Assembly: GCA_963812885.1 (NCBI GenBank)
Contig: CAWEWZ010000001.1
Span: forward strand, 203,340 to 267,339
Reading direction: 5' to 3'
Length of the DNA: 64,000 nt
DNA from: Bog-756 sp963812885
Lineage (GTDB): Bacteria > Actinomycetota > Acidimicrobiia > Acidimicrobiales > RAAP-2
Shown: piece after piece, positions 43,756-52,487 of the stretch
Numbering within the stretch: the first letter of the stretch is position 1
How the letters are laid out: every line of letters starts with the position of its first letter
The notes under the pieces: generated by a model
Databases searched by the model: none
Told to the model about the DNA's origin: nothing
The model's input: the letters and a program-made list of their open reading frames with translations, nothing else
Made by a program: the position numbers and the translations under genes

Positions 43756-44726
43756 ACCGGCTCCCGCACGGTGCCGGGGTCGGAACCCTCAGGCGAGGGA
43801 CGCAGTTCTGCCCCGTGGCCGACGTCTCGGCCGGGCGGAGTGATCTCTTCCGGCTGATGGTCGGAGAGCCCATGGTGGAACCAGAGAGCGGTGGCCCAGA
43901 CCATCGAGGCGCCGAAGACGTGGATCCCGACCAGGAGGGCGGGCAGATGGGTGAAGAACTGGGTGTACCCGACGATCCCCTGGGCGACCATCACCCCGAG
44001 GAGGACCCGGCCCGCATCCTGAACACGGGCAGGCGCGTTGGTCCGCCAGAGCACCCAGAGCAGGACGAGGAGCACGACCCCGGCGGTGAGCACGATCTCG
44101 GCGTGGATCCGGGTCATGTCCTCCAGCCCGATGGGGACCCGCTTGGCCCCCTTGCCCCCGGCGTGGGGTCCGGCGCCGGTGGTCGCCGTCCCGGCAGCCA
44201 GCACCACCACGATGAGACCGAGGAGTGCCCGGGTGAGCCAGAGCGCGCTCGGGGCCACGGTCCGTGTCCCCCGGCCGGGGCGGTGCCCGGCTTCGAGGGT
44301 GAGGATCACCGCCACCGCCAGGAGGGCCATGCCCACCATGAAGTGGGTCATCACCACGTAGGCGTTGAGCTTGGTATAGACGACGAAGGCGCCCAGCACC
44401 GCTTCGCCGATGACGCCCAGGATGAGGCCGGCGGAGAGCCACTGGAGGTCACTTCGGGCCGGGCGCCGCAGGAACGAGGCCACCACGGTCACCGCGCAGG
44501 CAACCACCAGGAGGGTCACGACCAGTCGATTCCCGAATTCGATGACCGGATGGAGGCTGAGCGGGGGGGTCAGGCGGTGTTGCGAGCAGGTGGGCCAGTC
44601 GGGGCAGCCGAGCCCCGAGTCGGACAGCCGGACGGCGGCTCCGGTCACCACGTTCAGGACCACCGTGGCCAGGGTGATCCGACAGAGCAGCAGAAAGCGG
44701 CGGGGGCCGATATGCAGGGAGGACAC
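43752..44726 (-). CDS. ctaA: Haem A synthase CtaA (COX15)
   Basis: 324 residues with about eight helices. Conserved blocks are LNVVTGAAVRLSDSGLGCPDWPTCSQHRLTPP, HPVIEFGNRLVV, ATTGAGPHAGG and RIHAEIVL, containing the haem-ligand histidines. It oxidises haem O to haem A for cytochrome oxidase. The GTG at 44726 has GAGGAAA just upstream and begins SSLHIGPRRFLLL. It is divergent from ctaB and overlaps clpS downstream. Confidence 0.92.
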   Translation of the reverse strand: MSSLHIGPRRFLLLCRITLATVVLNVVTGAAVRLSDSGLGCPDWPTCSQHRLTPPLSLHPVIEFGNRLVVTLLVVACAVTVVASFLRRPARSDLQWLSAGLILGVIGEAVLGAFVVYTKLNAYVVMTHFMVGMALLAVAVILTLEAGHRPGRGTRTVAPSALWLTRALLGLIVVVLAAGTATTGAGPHAGGKGAKRVPIGLEDMTRIHAEIVLTAGVVLLVLLWVLWRTNAPARVQDAGRVLLGVMVAQGIVGYTQFFTHLPALLVGIHVFGASMVWATALWFHHGLSDHQPEEITPPGRDVGHGAELRPSPEGSDPGTVREPV

Positions 44727-44821
44727 CGTTTCCTCATGGTATCGGCCTGGGCATGCCGGCCGCCTCGACGCGGCCGTCCCCGCAGGCACGGCTCCACGTC
44801 GTTGGCACTATTGTTTCGCCA

Positions 44822-45727
44822 ATGGCGCTTCCCGCGGTGGTCATGCCCCAGCGTCTCCCCTTCAGAGCCCGAGTCGGCGCCTACGTGGCCCTGACCAAGC
44901 CGCGGATCATCGAACTGCTGCTGATCACCACCCTGCCCACCATGATCGTGGCCCAGCGAGGTCTTCCGCCCGTGTGGTTGATGGTGGCCACCCTGCTCGG
45001 AGGCGCATTGGCGGCCGGAGGCGCCAACGCCATCAACATGGTCGTCGATCGGGACATCGACAAGCTGATGCATCGGACCCGCAAACGCCCGTTGGTCACC
45101 GGTGTGATCACCCCGAGGAACGCCCTCATCTTCGCCATCGCGCTCGAGGTGGTGGCGTTCGCCGAACTGTGGGCGTGGGTGAACCTGCTCTCGGCGGCCC
45201 TGGCCGTGTCAGCCACTCTCTTCTATGTGTTCGTCTACACCCTGTGGCTCAAGCGCACGAGCAGCCAGAACATCGTCATCGGCGGAGCAGCAGGGGCCGT
45301 CCCGGTCCTGGTGGGATGGGCGGCGGTGACCGACACCTTGTCCTGGACCCCGGTGGTGCTGTTCGCCATCATCTTCGTGTGGACGCCGCCGCATTTCTGG
45401 GCGCTGGCCGTCAAGTACAAGGACGACTACCAGGCCGCCAGTGTTCCCATGCTGCCGGCCGTGGCCACGTTCAAGAGGACGGCTCGGGAGATCCTCTTCT
45501 ACAGCGTGGTGCTGGTCGGCGTGTCGCTGCTGCTGGCCGCGGTGGCCAGGCTCGGTGTCATCTACGTGGTGTCGGCGTCGGTGTTGGGCGCCTGCTTCCT
45601 CCTCTTGGCGGTGCGACTCTGGCGACGGGCCACGCCCAAGGCGGCGATGCAGCTGTTCAGCTATTCGATCACCTATCTGACGCTGCTCTTCGTGCTGATG
45701 GCGGTCGACATCTTCACCAAGCATTGA
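44822..45727 (+). CDS. ctaB: Protohaem IX farnesyltransferase CtaB (CyoE, haem O synthase)
   Basis: 301 residues, a UbiA-superfamily enzyme with about eight helices. Motif 1 is NAINMVVDRDIDKLMHRTRKRPL and motif 2 is YKDDYQAASVPMLP, with TKPRIIELLL near the start and WTPPHFWALA. It farnesylates haem B to haem O. The ATG at 44822 follows a TATTGT -10-like hexamer by a few bases, so it may be leaderless. It is divergent from ctaA, and its stop overlaps the next gene's TTG. Confidence 0.94.
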   Translation: MALPAVVMPQRLPFRARVGAYVALTKPRIIELLLITTLPTMIVAQRGLPPVWLMVATLLGGALAAGGANAINMVVDRDIDKLMHRTRKRPLVTGVITPRNALIFAIALEVVAFAELWAWVNLLSAALAVSATLFYVFVYTLWLKRTSSQNIVIGGAAGAVPVLVGWAAVTDTLSWTPVVLFAIIFVWTPPHFWALAVKYKDDYQAASVPMLPAVATFKRTAREILFYSVVLVGVSLLLAAVARLGVIYVVSASVLGACFLLLAVRLWRRATPKAAMQLFSYSITYLTLLFVLMAVDIFTKH

Positions 45728-46551
45728 TCGAGACGACCCCTGACCCGGGCACGCCGGAGCCCGCCGATCCGGCGGCTCAGGCCGGTGCAGCCGACCAGGC
45801 CGATGCAGCCGCTCAGGCCGATCCGGCCGATCCGGCCGACCGAACCGACCGGGCCGACCGAGCCGATCCGGCCGACCGAGCCGACCGGGCCGACCGAACC
45901 GATGCGACATCGGACCGACCGGAGATCTCGGGCGACGACCCCGGGGGTCCTTCCCCGCCGACGGCTCCGCCGTCCCGGCCCGCGCCCCGTCCGAGACGGC
46001 TGCGGGCGTTTCTGATCGGCCTGGTCATCGCCGCCGTGCTCGCCGTCGCCCTCTTCGTCGGGCTCCGACCGAAGTCGGGGTCAGGCTCGGATTCCGGTCC
46101 GGTGGTCGGGATCGGCACCACCGCCCCGGACTTCACCCTTCCTGCTCTGACCAATGGGGCCGCGGTCAATCTCGACTCCCTGGGCAAATCGCGTCACCAC
46201 CCGGTGGTGCTCAATTTCTTCGCCTCGTGGTGCGGACCGTGCCGCCAGGAGACGCCCCTCTTGGCCCGGACGGCCGAAGCAGAGCGGGCCAAGGGCTCGA
46301 ACATCCAGTTCGTCGGTGTCGACACGCTCGACCCGAGGTCGAGCGCCCTCCCGTTCGTGCAGAGGGCGGGCATCATCTATCCGGTGGTCACCGACGATGG
46401 TCAGGTGAGCAGCGGACTCTACGGGGTCTACGGCGACCCCCAGACGTTCTTCGTCGACGCCGACGGGAAGGTCATCGGTCACGCCATCGGTGCCCTGAAG
46501 CCGACGGTGCTCTCCCAGTGGCTGCACCGGCTCGGCGGTGCAACGGGCTGA
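45724..46551 (+). CDS. Membrane-anchored TlpA/ResA-like thioredoxin
   Basis: 275 residues. The N-terminal 95 residues are low-complexity (repeated ADRADPADR) and Pro-rich, then one helix (FLIGLVIAAVLAVALFVGL). The extracytoplasmic thioredoxin domain has GTTAPDFTLPAL, the active site FFASWCGPCRQETPLL and YGVYGDPQTFFVDADGKVIG. Proteins of this kind reduce apocytochromes or cytochrome oxidase copper sites, which suits the ctaAB neighbourhood. The TTG start overlaps the ctaB stop. Confidence 0.85.
   Translation: MIETTPDPGTPEPADPAAQAGAADQADAAAQADPADPADRTDRADRADPADRADRADRTDATSDRPEISGDDPGGPSPPTAPPSRPAPRPRRLRAFLIGLVIAAVLAVALFVGLRPKSGSGSDSGPVVGIGTTAPDFTLPALTNGAAVNLDSLGKSRHHPVVLNFFASWCGPCRQETPLLARTAEAERAKGSNIQFVGVDTLDPRSSALPFVQRAGIIYPVVTDDGQVSSGLYGVYGDPQTFFVDADGKVIGHAIGALKPTVLSQWLHRLGGATG
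45817..45906 (+). repeat. Approximate 9-bp tandem repeat inside the thioredoxin gene
   Basis: About ten units of the type GCCGACCGA / GCCGATCCG / GCCGACCGG encode the Ala-Asp-Arg/Pro tripeptide linker. The unit is a multiple of three, so copy-number change keeps the frame. Confidence 0.8.
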
Positions 46552-46588
46552 GTCCAAGTCAGGCCGGCCTCATTCCCACATGCCGGCC

Positions 46589-47329
46589 TCATTCCCAGTT
46601 GAAGGTGAGCCCGGCCACGACCGGAGCGGCCACCCCCCAGGCGACCAGCACGATCCAGTCACGGGTGGACACCGGTGCACCACGTCCGAGGGTCGCGTGC
46701 AGCGCATCGGCCAGTGCCGAGGCCGGGAGGACCCGGGCGATGTCGGCCAGCCAGCCCGGGAGCTTGGCCAGTGGGATGAGCATGCCTCCGAGGAGAAGCA
46801 GCACCACGAAGAGCCCGTTGACCACGGCCAGGTTGACCAGCGGCTTCAGGGTTCCGGCCAGAAATAGGCCGATACCGCCGAAGGCCACGGTGCCGAGCAC
46901 CATGGCTCCGATGGCGGCACCGACCAGTGCGCCGGCGCCGGCTGGTCCCCCCGGGTTCCATCCCAGGGCGAACCCGACCCCGACCAGCACCGCGGCCTGG
47001 ACGAGCTCGACCGCGGTGATGGCGGCGATCTTGGCGCCCAGCAGACGTGGCCGACCGAGCGGGGTCGCGCCCAGCCGCTTCAGGACTCCGTAGCCGCGCT
47101 CGAATCCGGTGCCGATGCCGAGTGCGGTCATGGCCGTGGACATGACGGCCAGGGCCAGGATCCCGGGAACCAGGAAGTTCACCGGGTGCTTGGTCCCGGT
47201 CGGGAGCACGTGTACCCCGGAGAAGAAGAGCAGGAAGACCACGGGGATGCCGAGCGTCAGGAACACCGTCTCGCCATTGGTGAAGATCATGGTCAGTTCG
47301 GCCCGCAGTTGGGCAGTGAGCGGTCTCAC
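46589..47329 (-). CDS. ABC-2 type transporter permease
   Basis: 246 residues with six helices typical of drug or lipid exporters: LRAELTMIFTNGETVFLTLGIP, FLVPGILALAVMSTAM, GFERGYGVLKRLGATPLGR and GGMLIPLAKLPGWLADIARVLPAS. GTG start. It pairs with the ATPase just upstream on the same strand. A similar ABC unit lies near ctaA/ctaB in mycobacteria (Rv1456c-Rv1458c). Substrate unknown. Confidence 0.85.
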   Translation of the reverse strand: MRPLTAQLRAELTMIFTNGETVFLTLGIPVVFLLFFSGVHVLPTGTKHPVNFLVPGILALAVMSTAMTALGIGTGFERGYGVLKRLGATPLGRPRLLGAKIAAITAVELVQAAVLVGVGFALGWNPGGPAGAGALVGAAIGAMVLGTVAFGGIGLFLAGTLKPLVNLAVVNGLFVVLLLLGGMLIPLAKLPGWLADIARVLPASALADALHATLGRGAPVSTRDWIVLVAWGVAAPVVAGLTFNWE

Positions 47330-47431
47330 CGGCCCTCATCGCCGGATGGGCGGCGCCGCCGCGATCGCCCGGATCGTCGCCCGCGTCCGCGCCCGGCCGG
47401 TCGGGCACCGTCCGCACTCGCCGACCCGCCG

Positions 47432-48547
47432 TCACCTGACGACCCATCGCGCGTCACCTGACGACCCACCCGCCGACCCACGGTCCCCGTCGTCCGGCGG
47501 ATCGACGTCCCCCCGGGAACCGGTGATGGCCAGATAGGCCTCCTCCAGGGACTGTCCGGTGCGCAGATCACCGAGGGCGAGGTCGCGCTCGGCCAGCCAT
47601 CCGGCCAAGGTGGCGATGACCGCCGGTATGGGTGCGTCGACCGCGGGCGTGAGCCGGTAGGAGCCGGGACGCTCCTCGTCGAGCGAGGCGGCCCCGCCGA
47701 CCCCGCGGTTCAGCGCTTCGACCAGTAGCGCGGTGTCGATGCCTGGTGCCGCGGTGAAGCGGATGGTGCCGTCGGCGCTCCCGGCGGCCAGGGCCGACGG
47801 ACTCCCCTCGGCCAGGATCCGGCCCCGATCGATGATGATCACCTGGTCGGCCAGGCGTTCGGCCTCGGCCAGCTCATGGGTGGTGAGGATCACGCAGATG
47901 CCCCGGTCGCGCTGGGCGGCGATGATCGAGCGGACGGCGAGGCGGCCCTCGGGGTCGACGCCGGCTGTGGGCTCATCGAGGAAGAGCACCTCGGGCCTCC
48001 CGACCAGGGCCAGAGCGAGGGCGAGGCGCTGCTGCTCGCCGCCGGAGAGCCGTCGCCACGGGGTCCGGCGGACGCCACCGAGCCCCACCAGCTCGATGAG
48101 CATGTCCGGATCCTCGGGGTTGTCGTAGTACCGGGAGAACAGATGGAGGACCTGGGCCGAGCCGAGCATCGGGTAGACGCCCCCGCGCTGCAGCATCACG
48201 CCGATCCGGGGGACCAGCGCGGCATGGTCCCGGCCGGGGTCGAGTCCGAGGACGCGGAGTGAGCCGCTCTCGATCCTCCGATAGCCCTCGAGGGCTTCGA
48301 CGGTGCTCGTCTTGCCGGCGCCGTTGGGGCCGAGCAGCGCCACCACCTGACCGGCATGCCCGATGAAGCTCAGCCGGTCGACAGCCAGGGTTGGGCCATA
48401 GCGGATGACGATGTCTTCGCAGACGACGGCCGATGAACCTGCCGGTGGGTCGGCCGGTGAGTTTGCCGGTGGGTCGGCCGGTGAGCTTGCCGACGGATTT
48501 GCCGTGGACATCGTCCGGGGAGCTGTCGGAGTGATCGGGTCGTCCAC
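47432..48547 (-). CDS. ABC transporter ATPase
   Basis: 371 residues. An N-terminal extension of about 40 residues (PADPPANSPADPPAG) is encoded by an imperfect repeat near 48430-48490. Walker A is LLGPNGAGKTSTVEALEG, the signature RRLSGGEQQRLALALAL, Walker B VLFLDEPTAGVDPEGR and the switch His in LTTHELAEAERLA. A DrrA-like C-terminal domain follows. It energises the downstream permease. The GTG at 48547 or ATG at 48511 could be the start; the gene is divergent from serS. Confidence 0.88.
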   Translation of the reverse strand: MDDPITPTAPRTMSTANPSASSPADPPANSPADPPAGSSAVVCEDIVIRYGPTLAVDRLSFIGHAGQVVALLGPNGAGKTSTVEALEGYRRIESGSLRVLGLDPGRDHAALVPRIGVMLQRGGVYPMLGSAQVLHLFSRYYDNPEDPDMLIELVGLGGVRRTPWRRLSGGEQQRLALALALVGRPEVLFLDEPTAGVDPEGRLAVRSIIAAQRDRGICVILTTHELAEAERLADQVIIIDRGRILAEGSPSALAAGSADGTIRFTAAPGIDTALLVEALNRGVGGAASLDEERPGSYRLTPAVDAPIPAVIATLAGWLAERDLALGDLRTGQSLEEAYLAITGSRGDVDPPDDGDRGSAGGSSGDARWVVR

Positions 48548-48575
48548 GGGGGGTCACGCTACCGTTGTCATCGTC

Positions 48576-49863
48576 ATGATCGATATCCGCATGGTGAGAG
48601 ACGACAGTGGGTCGGTGAAAGCCGCCCTCGGCCGACGGGGAGTGGCTCCGACCGAGGTCGACCATCTGGTCGAGCTCGACGAGGCGGCCCGGAGAGCCAT
48701 CGGCCGCCGGGACGAGCTCCGAGCCGAGGTCAAGTCCCTCTCGAGGCAGGTGGGTGAGGCCCGGCGGGGCGGGGATCCCGCCGCCGCCGAGGAGCTCGCC
48801 TCCCGCAGCCGACAGGTCGGAGACGAGGAGCGGGCTCTCAGCTGCCGTGGCCGACGCCGCCCAGCTCGACGTTCGCCAGGCCCTCCTCATCCTGCCCAAT
48901 CTCCCGTCGGCGGATGCCCCGGACGGGGACGGACCCGAGGACAACGTGGTGGCCCGGTCGTGGCCCGATCCCGAACCCGTCTACACCGAGGCCCAACGGG
49001 TACCCCACTGGGAGATCGGCGTGGACCTGGGCCTGCTGGACATGGAGCGGGGGGCGAAGCTCTCGGGATCGATGTTCCCGCTCTACCGCGGTTTCGGTGC
49101 GCGATTGCTCCGGGCACTGACCTCGTTCGCCCTCGACAGCCACGCCGACGCGTTCGAAGAGGTGCGGCCGCCCACCATGGTGCTCACCGAGACCATGGTG
49201 TCGACCGGACACCTCCCCAAGTTCGAGGAGGACGCCTACCACATCGAGCGCGACGACCTCTGGGCCATCCCGACCGCCGAGGTCCCGCTGGCCTCGATGT
49301 GGCGGGGCGACATCATCGACGAGGCCGACCTCCCCCTCCGGCTGACGGCGGCGACGTCGTGCTTCCGGCGGGAAGCCGGTGCTGCCGGGCGCGACACGAG
49401 AGGCCTGCTGCGGGTCCACGAGTTCGACAAGGTCGAGCTGTTCGCGTTCACCACACCCGACCAGGCCGCGGCTCAGCTGACCGACATGGTGGCCCGGGCC
49501 GAGCACCTCCTGACCGAGCTCGGGCTCCAGTACCGGGTCCTCGATCTCTGCGCCGGGGACATGGGTATCTCGGCGGCCCGCACCTTCGACCTCGAGGTCT
49601 ACTCGCCGGGCGTGGACCAGTGGCTGGAGGTCTCCTCGGTCAGCTGGTGCACCGACTACCAGGCCCGACGGGCCAACATCCGGTACCGGCCGGAGGGCGG
49701 CGGGCCGGTACTCGTGCACACCCTCAACGGATCGGCGTTGGCGTGGGCCCGAATCTGGGCTGCGGTCGTCGAAACCGGCCGTCAGGCCGACGGTTCGGTG
49801 GTGCTCCCCGAGGTGCTGCGCCCGTATCTGCGGGGCGAGACGGTCATCGAAGCCAAGAAATGA
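48576..49863 (+). CDS. serS: Seryl-tRNA synthetase (one frame break)
   Basis: About 428 residues. The N-terminal coiled-coil arm starts MIDIRMVRDDSGSVKAALGR and runs to SRQVGDEERAL. After a break at about 48832-48842 the frame continues LSAAVADAAQLDVRQALLILPNLP and the class II core: HWEIGVDLGLLD, SGSMFPLYRG, IPTAEVPLASM, SCFRREAGAAGRDTRGLLRVHEF and TLNGSALAWAR. It charges tRNA-Ser. Conserved sequence on both sides makes an indel error likely. Confidence 0.92.
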
Positions 49864-49885
49864 CCTGCGTGGGGATCGCCTACCT

Positions 49886-50698
49886 TCACTCGCGGGGAGC
49901 GTCGAACCGGTACCCGACCCCACGGATGGTGGTGATCAGCTTGGGCGAGGAGGGATCCTCCTCCACGTGGCTGCGCAGTCGTTTGATGTGGACGTCGAGC
50001 GTCTTGGTGTCGCCGAAGTAGTCCGAACCCCAGATCCGGTCGATGAGGACGTCGCGGGTGAGCAGCCGACCGGCGTTCTCCATCAACAGGGACAGGAGCT
50101 CGAACTCCTTGCGCCGGAGATGGACGTCTGATCCCCGGACGAAGACGAGGTGACGATCGGGATCGATCTGGATCCCACCGGCCTCGAGGACGGCCGTCGT
50201 CCTCGCCTGGTCGTGGCTGTTCCCCTGGCTCCCATGGGCGGCGAGGGGCGCGGGTCCGTCTGTCGACGCGGCTGAATGGGCCTGGTCGCCCGAGGGTGTG
50301 CGCCGCAACACGGCTCGCATGCGGGCGACCAGCTCTCGGAGCCGATAGGGCTTGGCCACGTAGTCGTCCGCGCCCACCTCGAGGCCGACCACCGTGTCGA
50401 TCTCGGTTCCCTTGGCGGTGACCATGATGATCGGCACCGCCGACCGGGCCCGGATCGACCGGCACACGTCGATACCGGACAGCCGGGGCAGCATCAGGTC
50501 GAGCAGGACCAGGTCCGGTTCGTCGGCCGCAAACAGCCGGAGCGCCTCGTTTCCGTCACGGGCCACGGTCACGTCGAACCCCTCCCGGGCCAGCCCGATG
50601 ACCAGCGCGTCGATGAAGGATTCGTCGTCTTCGGCGAGGAGCACTTTGGTCTGGGTGACGTCGGGCTCCGCCGATTTCTTGCTCATGTTCTTGCTCAT
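49886..50698 (-). CDS. regX3: OmpR-family response regulator, RegX3-like
   Basis: 270 residues. The receiver has KVLLAEDDESFIDALVIGLA, the phospho-acceptor in DLVLLDLMLPRLSGIDVC and IIMVTAKGTEIDTVVGLEVGADDYVAKPY. An unusually long Ser/Ala-rich linker (about 40 residues) leads to the winged helix: LRRKEFELLSLLMENAGRLL and IWGSDYFGDTKTLDVHIKRLRSHVEEDP. It is close to mycobacterial RegX3, the phosphate-starvation regulator. It overlaps the kinase gene by 4 bases. Confidence 0.88.
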   Translation of the reverse strand: MSKNMSKKSAEPDVTQTKVLLAEDDESFIDALVIGLAREGFDVTVARDGNEALRLFAADEPDLVLLDLMLPRLSGIDVCRSIRARSAVPIIMVTAKGTEIDTVVGLEVGADDYVAKPYRLRELVARMRAVLRRTPSGDQAHSAASTDGPAPLAAHGSQGNSHDQARTTAVLEAGGIQIDPDRHLVFVRGSDVHLRRKEFELLSLLMENAGRLLTRDVLIDRIWGSDYFGDTKTLDVHIKRLRSHVEEDPSSPKLITTIRGVGYRFDAPRE

Positions 50699-51933
50699 GC
50701 CGAGTACTCCGGAGGACAGGGGAGAACCAGGGTGAATGTCGATCCCTCTCCCTCGCGCGAGTCGACTTCGACGTGTCCCTGGTGGTTGCTGGCCACGTGC
50801 CGGACGATGGAGAGTCCCAGCCCGGTACCCCCCGAGTCGCGGCTCCGGCCGTGGTCGACGCGGTAGAAGCGCTCGAAGATGCGTTCGAGGTCGCGGGTCG
50901 GTATCCCCACTCCGAGGTCGATGACGGCCAGGTGCACTTCGGCGCCGGCCTGGCTCCCGACGACGCGCACGGTCGAGTCCTCGTAGGAGAAGGTCACCGC
51001 GTTCTCGAGCAGGCTGTGCATGGCCGACACGAGCTGGCGACGGTCGCCGAGTACGTGCACCGGCGGGTCGGGCTCATCGAGCTCGATGGTAATGCGCCGC
51101 TGATCGGCGGCCGACTTGACCCGCTCGACTGCCTCGGCCATGACCAGATTGACGTAGATCGGCTCCCGTGGCGGGGCCTCCTCCGACTCGATGCGGCTGA
51201 GGTCGAGCAGGTCGTCGATGATCCGACTGACCCGAAAGGCCTCGGTGTTGATCCGGGAGGCGAGGCGCTGGGCAACCGTCGGGTCGGGCTCGACGGTGAG
51301 GGTCTCCGCCAACAGGCCGAGCGCACCGATCGGAGTCTTGAGCTCGTGGCTCACGTTGGCCACGAAGTCACGCCGGATCTCCTCGAGTCGGCGCCGCTCG
51401 GACACGTCCTCGATGATGGCGATCACCCCGAGAGGCCGGCGTCCGTCGTCGACCAGCCTGGTCCGCACGGTCAGCGTCTGCCGGGGGGGTCCGTACAGAT
51501 CGAGCGTGCGCTCGGCCGAGCCGTCCTGCCAGGCATTTTCGAGGAGCTCGGTCACCGCCTGGGCGGCCAGGGCGTCCCCGTGACGGTTGTTCATCAAGGC
51601 CACGGCCCGGGCGTTGCGGAAGGCCACGTCTCCGTTCTCGTCACAGACGATGACCCCCTGGGGGAGGGTGTCGAGCGCCCTTCGGAGGCGGATGGCATCC
51701 GAACTGGCCTCGGTGACCGCCTCGGCCGCCTCGCCGGTCACCCGTTCGAGGTGGCTGAGCAGCGGTTCCACACCCCGCTCATCAGGGGGTTCGACCCCCA
51801 GCCGGTTGGACAGGGCGGTCAGGCGCTGTTGCAGGCTGCGCCGGCCGGCCCTCCGCCCGAGCCAGTTGGCCAGGACCACCGCGGCGACCGCGACGACGCC
51901 CAAGGCGATGTACCCGATGACGTACGGCTGCAC
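50695..51933 (-). CDS. senX3: Sensor histidine kinase, SenX3-like
   Basis: 412 residues. One N-terminal helix (IGYIALGVVAVAAVVLANWLG), a PAS-like segment (LDTLPQGVIVCDENGDVAFRN), the phospho-acceptor H in RRDFVANVSHELKTPIGALG, and ATPase boxes LLENAVTFSYED, DLGVGIPTRDLERIFERFY and GGTGLGLSIVRHVASNH. Order and motifs match SenX3. There is almost no extracytoplasmic part, so sensing is probably through partners (PhoU/Pst in SenX3) or the PAS domain. It is divergent from the secretion-like module, with a repeat element between. Confidence 0.88.
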   Translation of the reverse strand: MQPYVIGYIALGVVAVAAVVLANWLGRRAGRRSLQQRLTALSNRLGVEPPDERGVEPLLSHLERVTGEAAEAVTEASSDAIRLRRALDTLPQGVIVCDENGDVAFRNARAVALMNNRHGDALAAQAVTELLENAWQDGSAERTLDLYGPPRQTLTVRTRLVDDGRRPLGVIAIIEDVSERRRLEEIRRDFVANVSHELKTPIGALGLLAETLTVEPDPTVAQRLASRINTEAFRVSRIIDDLLDLSRIESEEAPPREPIYVNLVMAEAVERVKSAADQRRITIELDEPDPPVHVLGDRRQLVSAMHSLLENAVTFSYEDSTVRVVGSQAGAEVHLAVIDLGVGIPTRDLERIFERFYRVDHGRSRDSGGTGLGLSIVRHVASNHQGHVEVDSREGEGSTFTLVLPCPPEYSA

Positions 51934-51993
51934 CGCCTAAGCATGACAGGCCGGTGGGACGGGCGTGATTCCTGGCCCGTCGGGACAGAGAAA

Positions 51994-52023
51994 ATCATGA
52001 AACATCATGAAAAGTATTGAAAC
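51994..52023. repeat. Three 10-bp direct repeats between senX3 and the secretion module
   Basis: ATCATGAAAC, ATCATGAAAA and GTATTGAAAC are head-to-tail 10-base units, once per helical turn, in an AT-rich island. They lie 60 bases upstream of the senX3 start and about 175 bases before the first secretion gene. Tandem half-sites of this kind are typical of OmpR-family regulators. Confidence 0.55.
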
Positions 52024-52102
52024 GTACCGTTGGCTTCCGTACTGTGGCCATTCATGAGATCCGCCCTCCCCGCCGCCCCCTTGGTTGCCCGTATCCGATC
52101 CC

Positions 52103-52138
52103 CTGCTCCACCGACCTGCCCTGCTCCACCGACCTGCC
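52103..52138. repeat. 18-bp perfect direct repeat in the leader of the secretion module
   Basis: CTGCTCCACCGACCTGCC occurs twice back to back. Translation through it would give a Leu-His-Arg-Pro-Ala repeat in the extended N-terminus of the next gene, but I favour a start downstream of it. Confidence 0.7.
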
Positions 52139-52198
52139 CTGCCGGCCCATCTCAGCGTGTTCCGGCTTCACCCGATCTCCCATCAGCCGACCCGGGCC

Positions 52199-52486
52199 GT
52201 GCTGACCGCGGCCAACCTGCAGCTGACCCCGGATACCAACGCCCTCCCCGGCGGGAACGTGTTGCAGCACCTGATGAACGGGCTGGACGGATGGGCACTG
52301 GCGCTGTCCCTGGTCGGTCTGGTGGTCGGCGCGGCGGCCTGGGCGTTGGGTTCCCACGGTCAGAACTACCAGCAGAGCTTTGTCGGTCGCCGGGCCGTGC
52401 TCATCTCCGGGTTGGCGGCCCTTCTGATCGGCGCCGGGCCTGGCATCGTCAACTTCTTCTTCAACACCGGACAGGGCGTGCACTGA
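52199..52486 (+). CDS. Small two-helix membrane protein, first gene of T4SS-like module
   Basis: 95 residues: LTPDTNALPGGNVLQHLMNG, a helix (WALALSLVGLVVGAAAWALG), a polar loop (SHGQNYQQSFVGRR) and a second helix (LISGLAALLIGAGPGIVNFFF). Size and topology resemble the VirB2/TrbC pilin-like or integral membrane subunit that begins such clusters. The GTG at 52199 is preferred; the frame is open further upstream across an 18-base repeat. The next gene starts 1 base after its stop. Confidence 0.6.
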   Translation: MLTAANLQLTPDTNALPGGNVLQHLMNGLDGWALALSLVGLVVGAAAWALGSHGQNYQQSFVGRRAVLISGLAALLIGAGPGIVNFFFNTGQGVH

Positions 52487-52487
52487 C

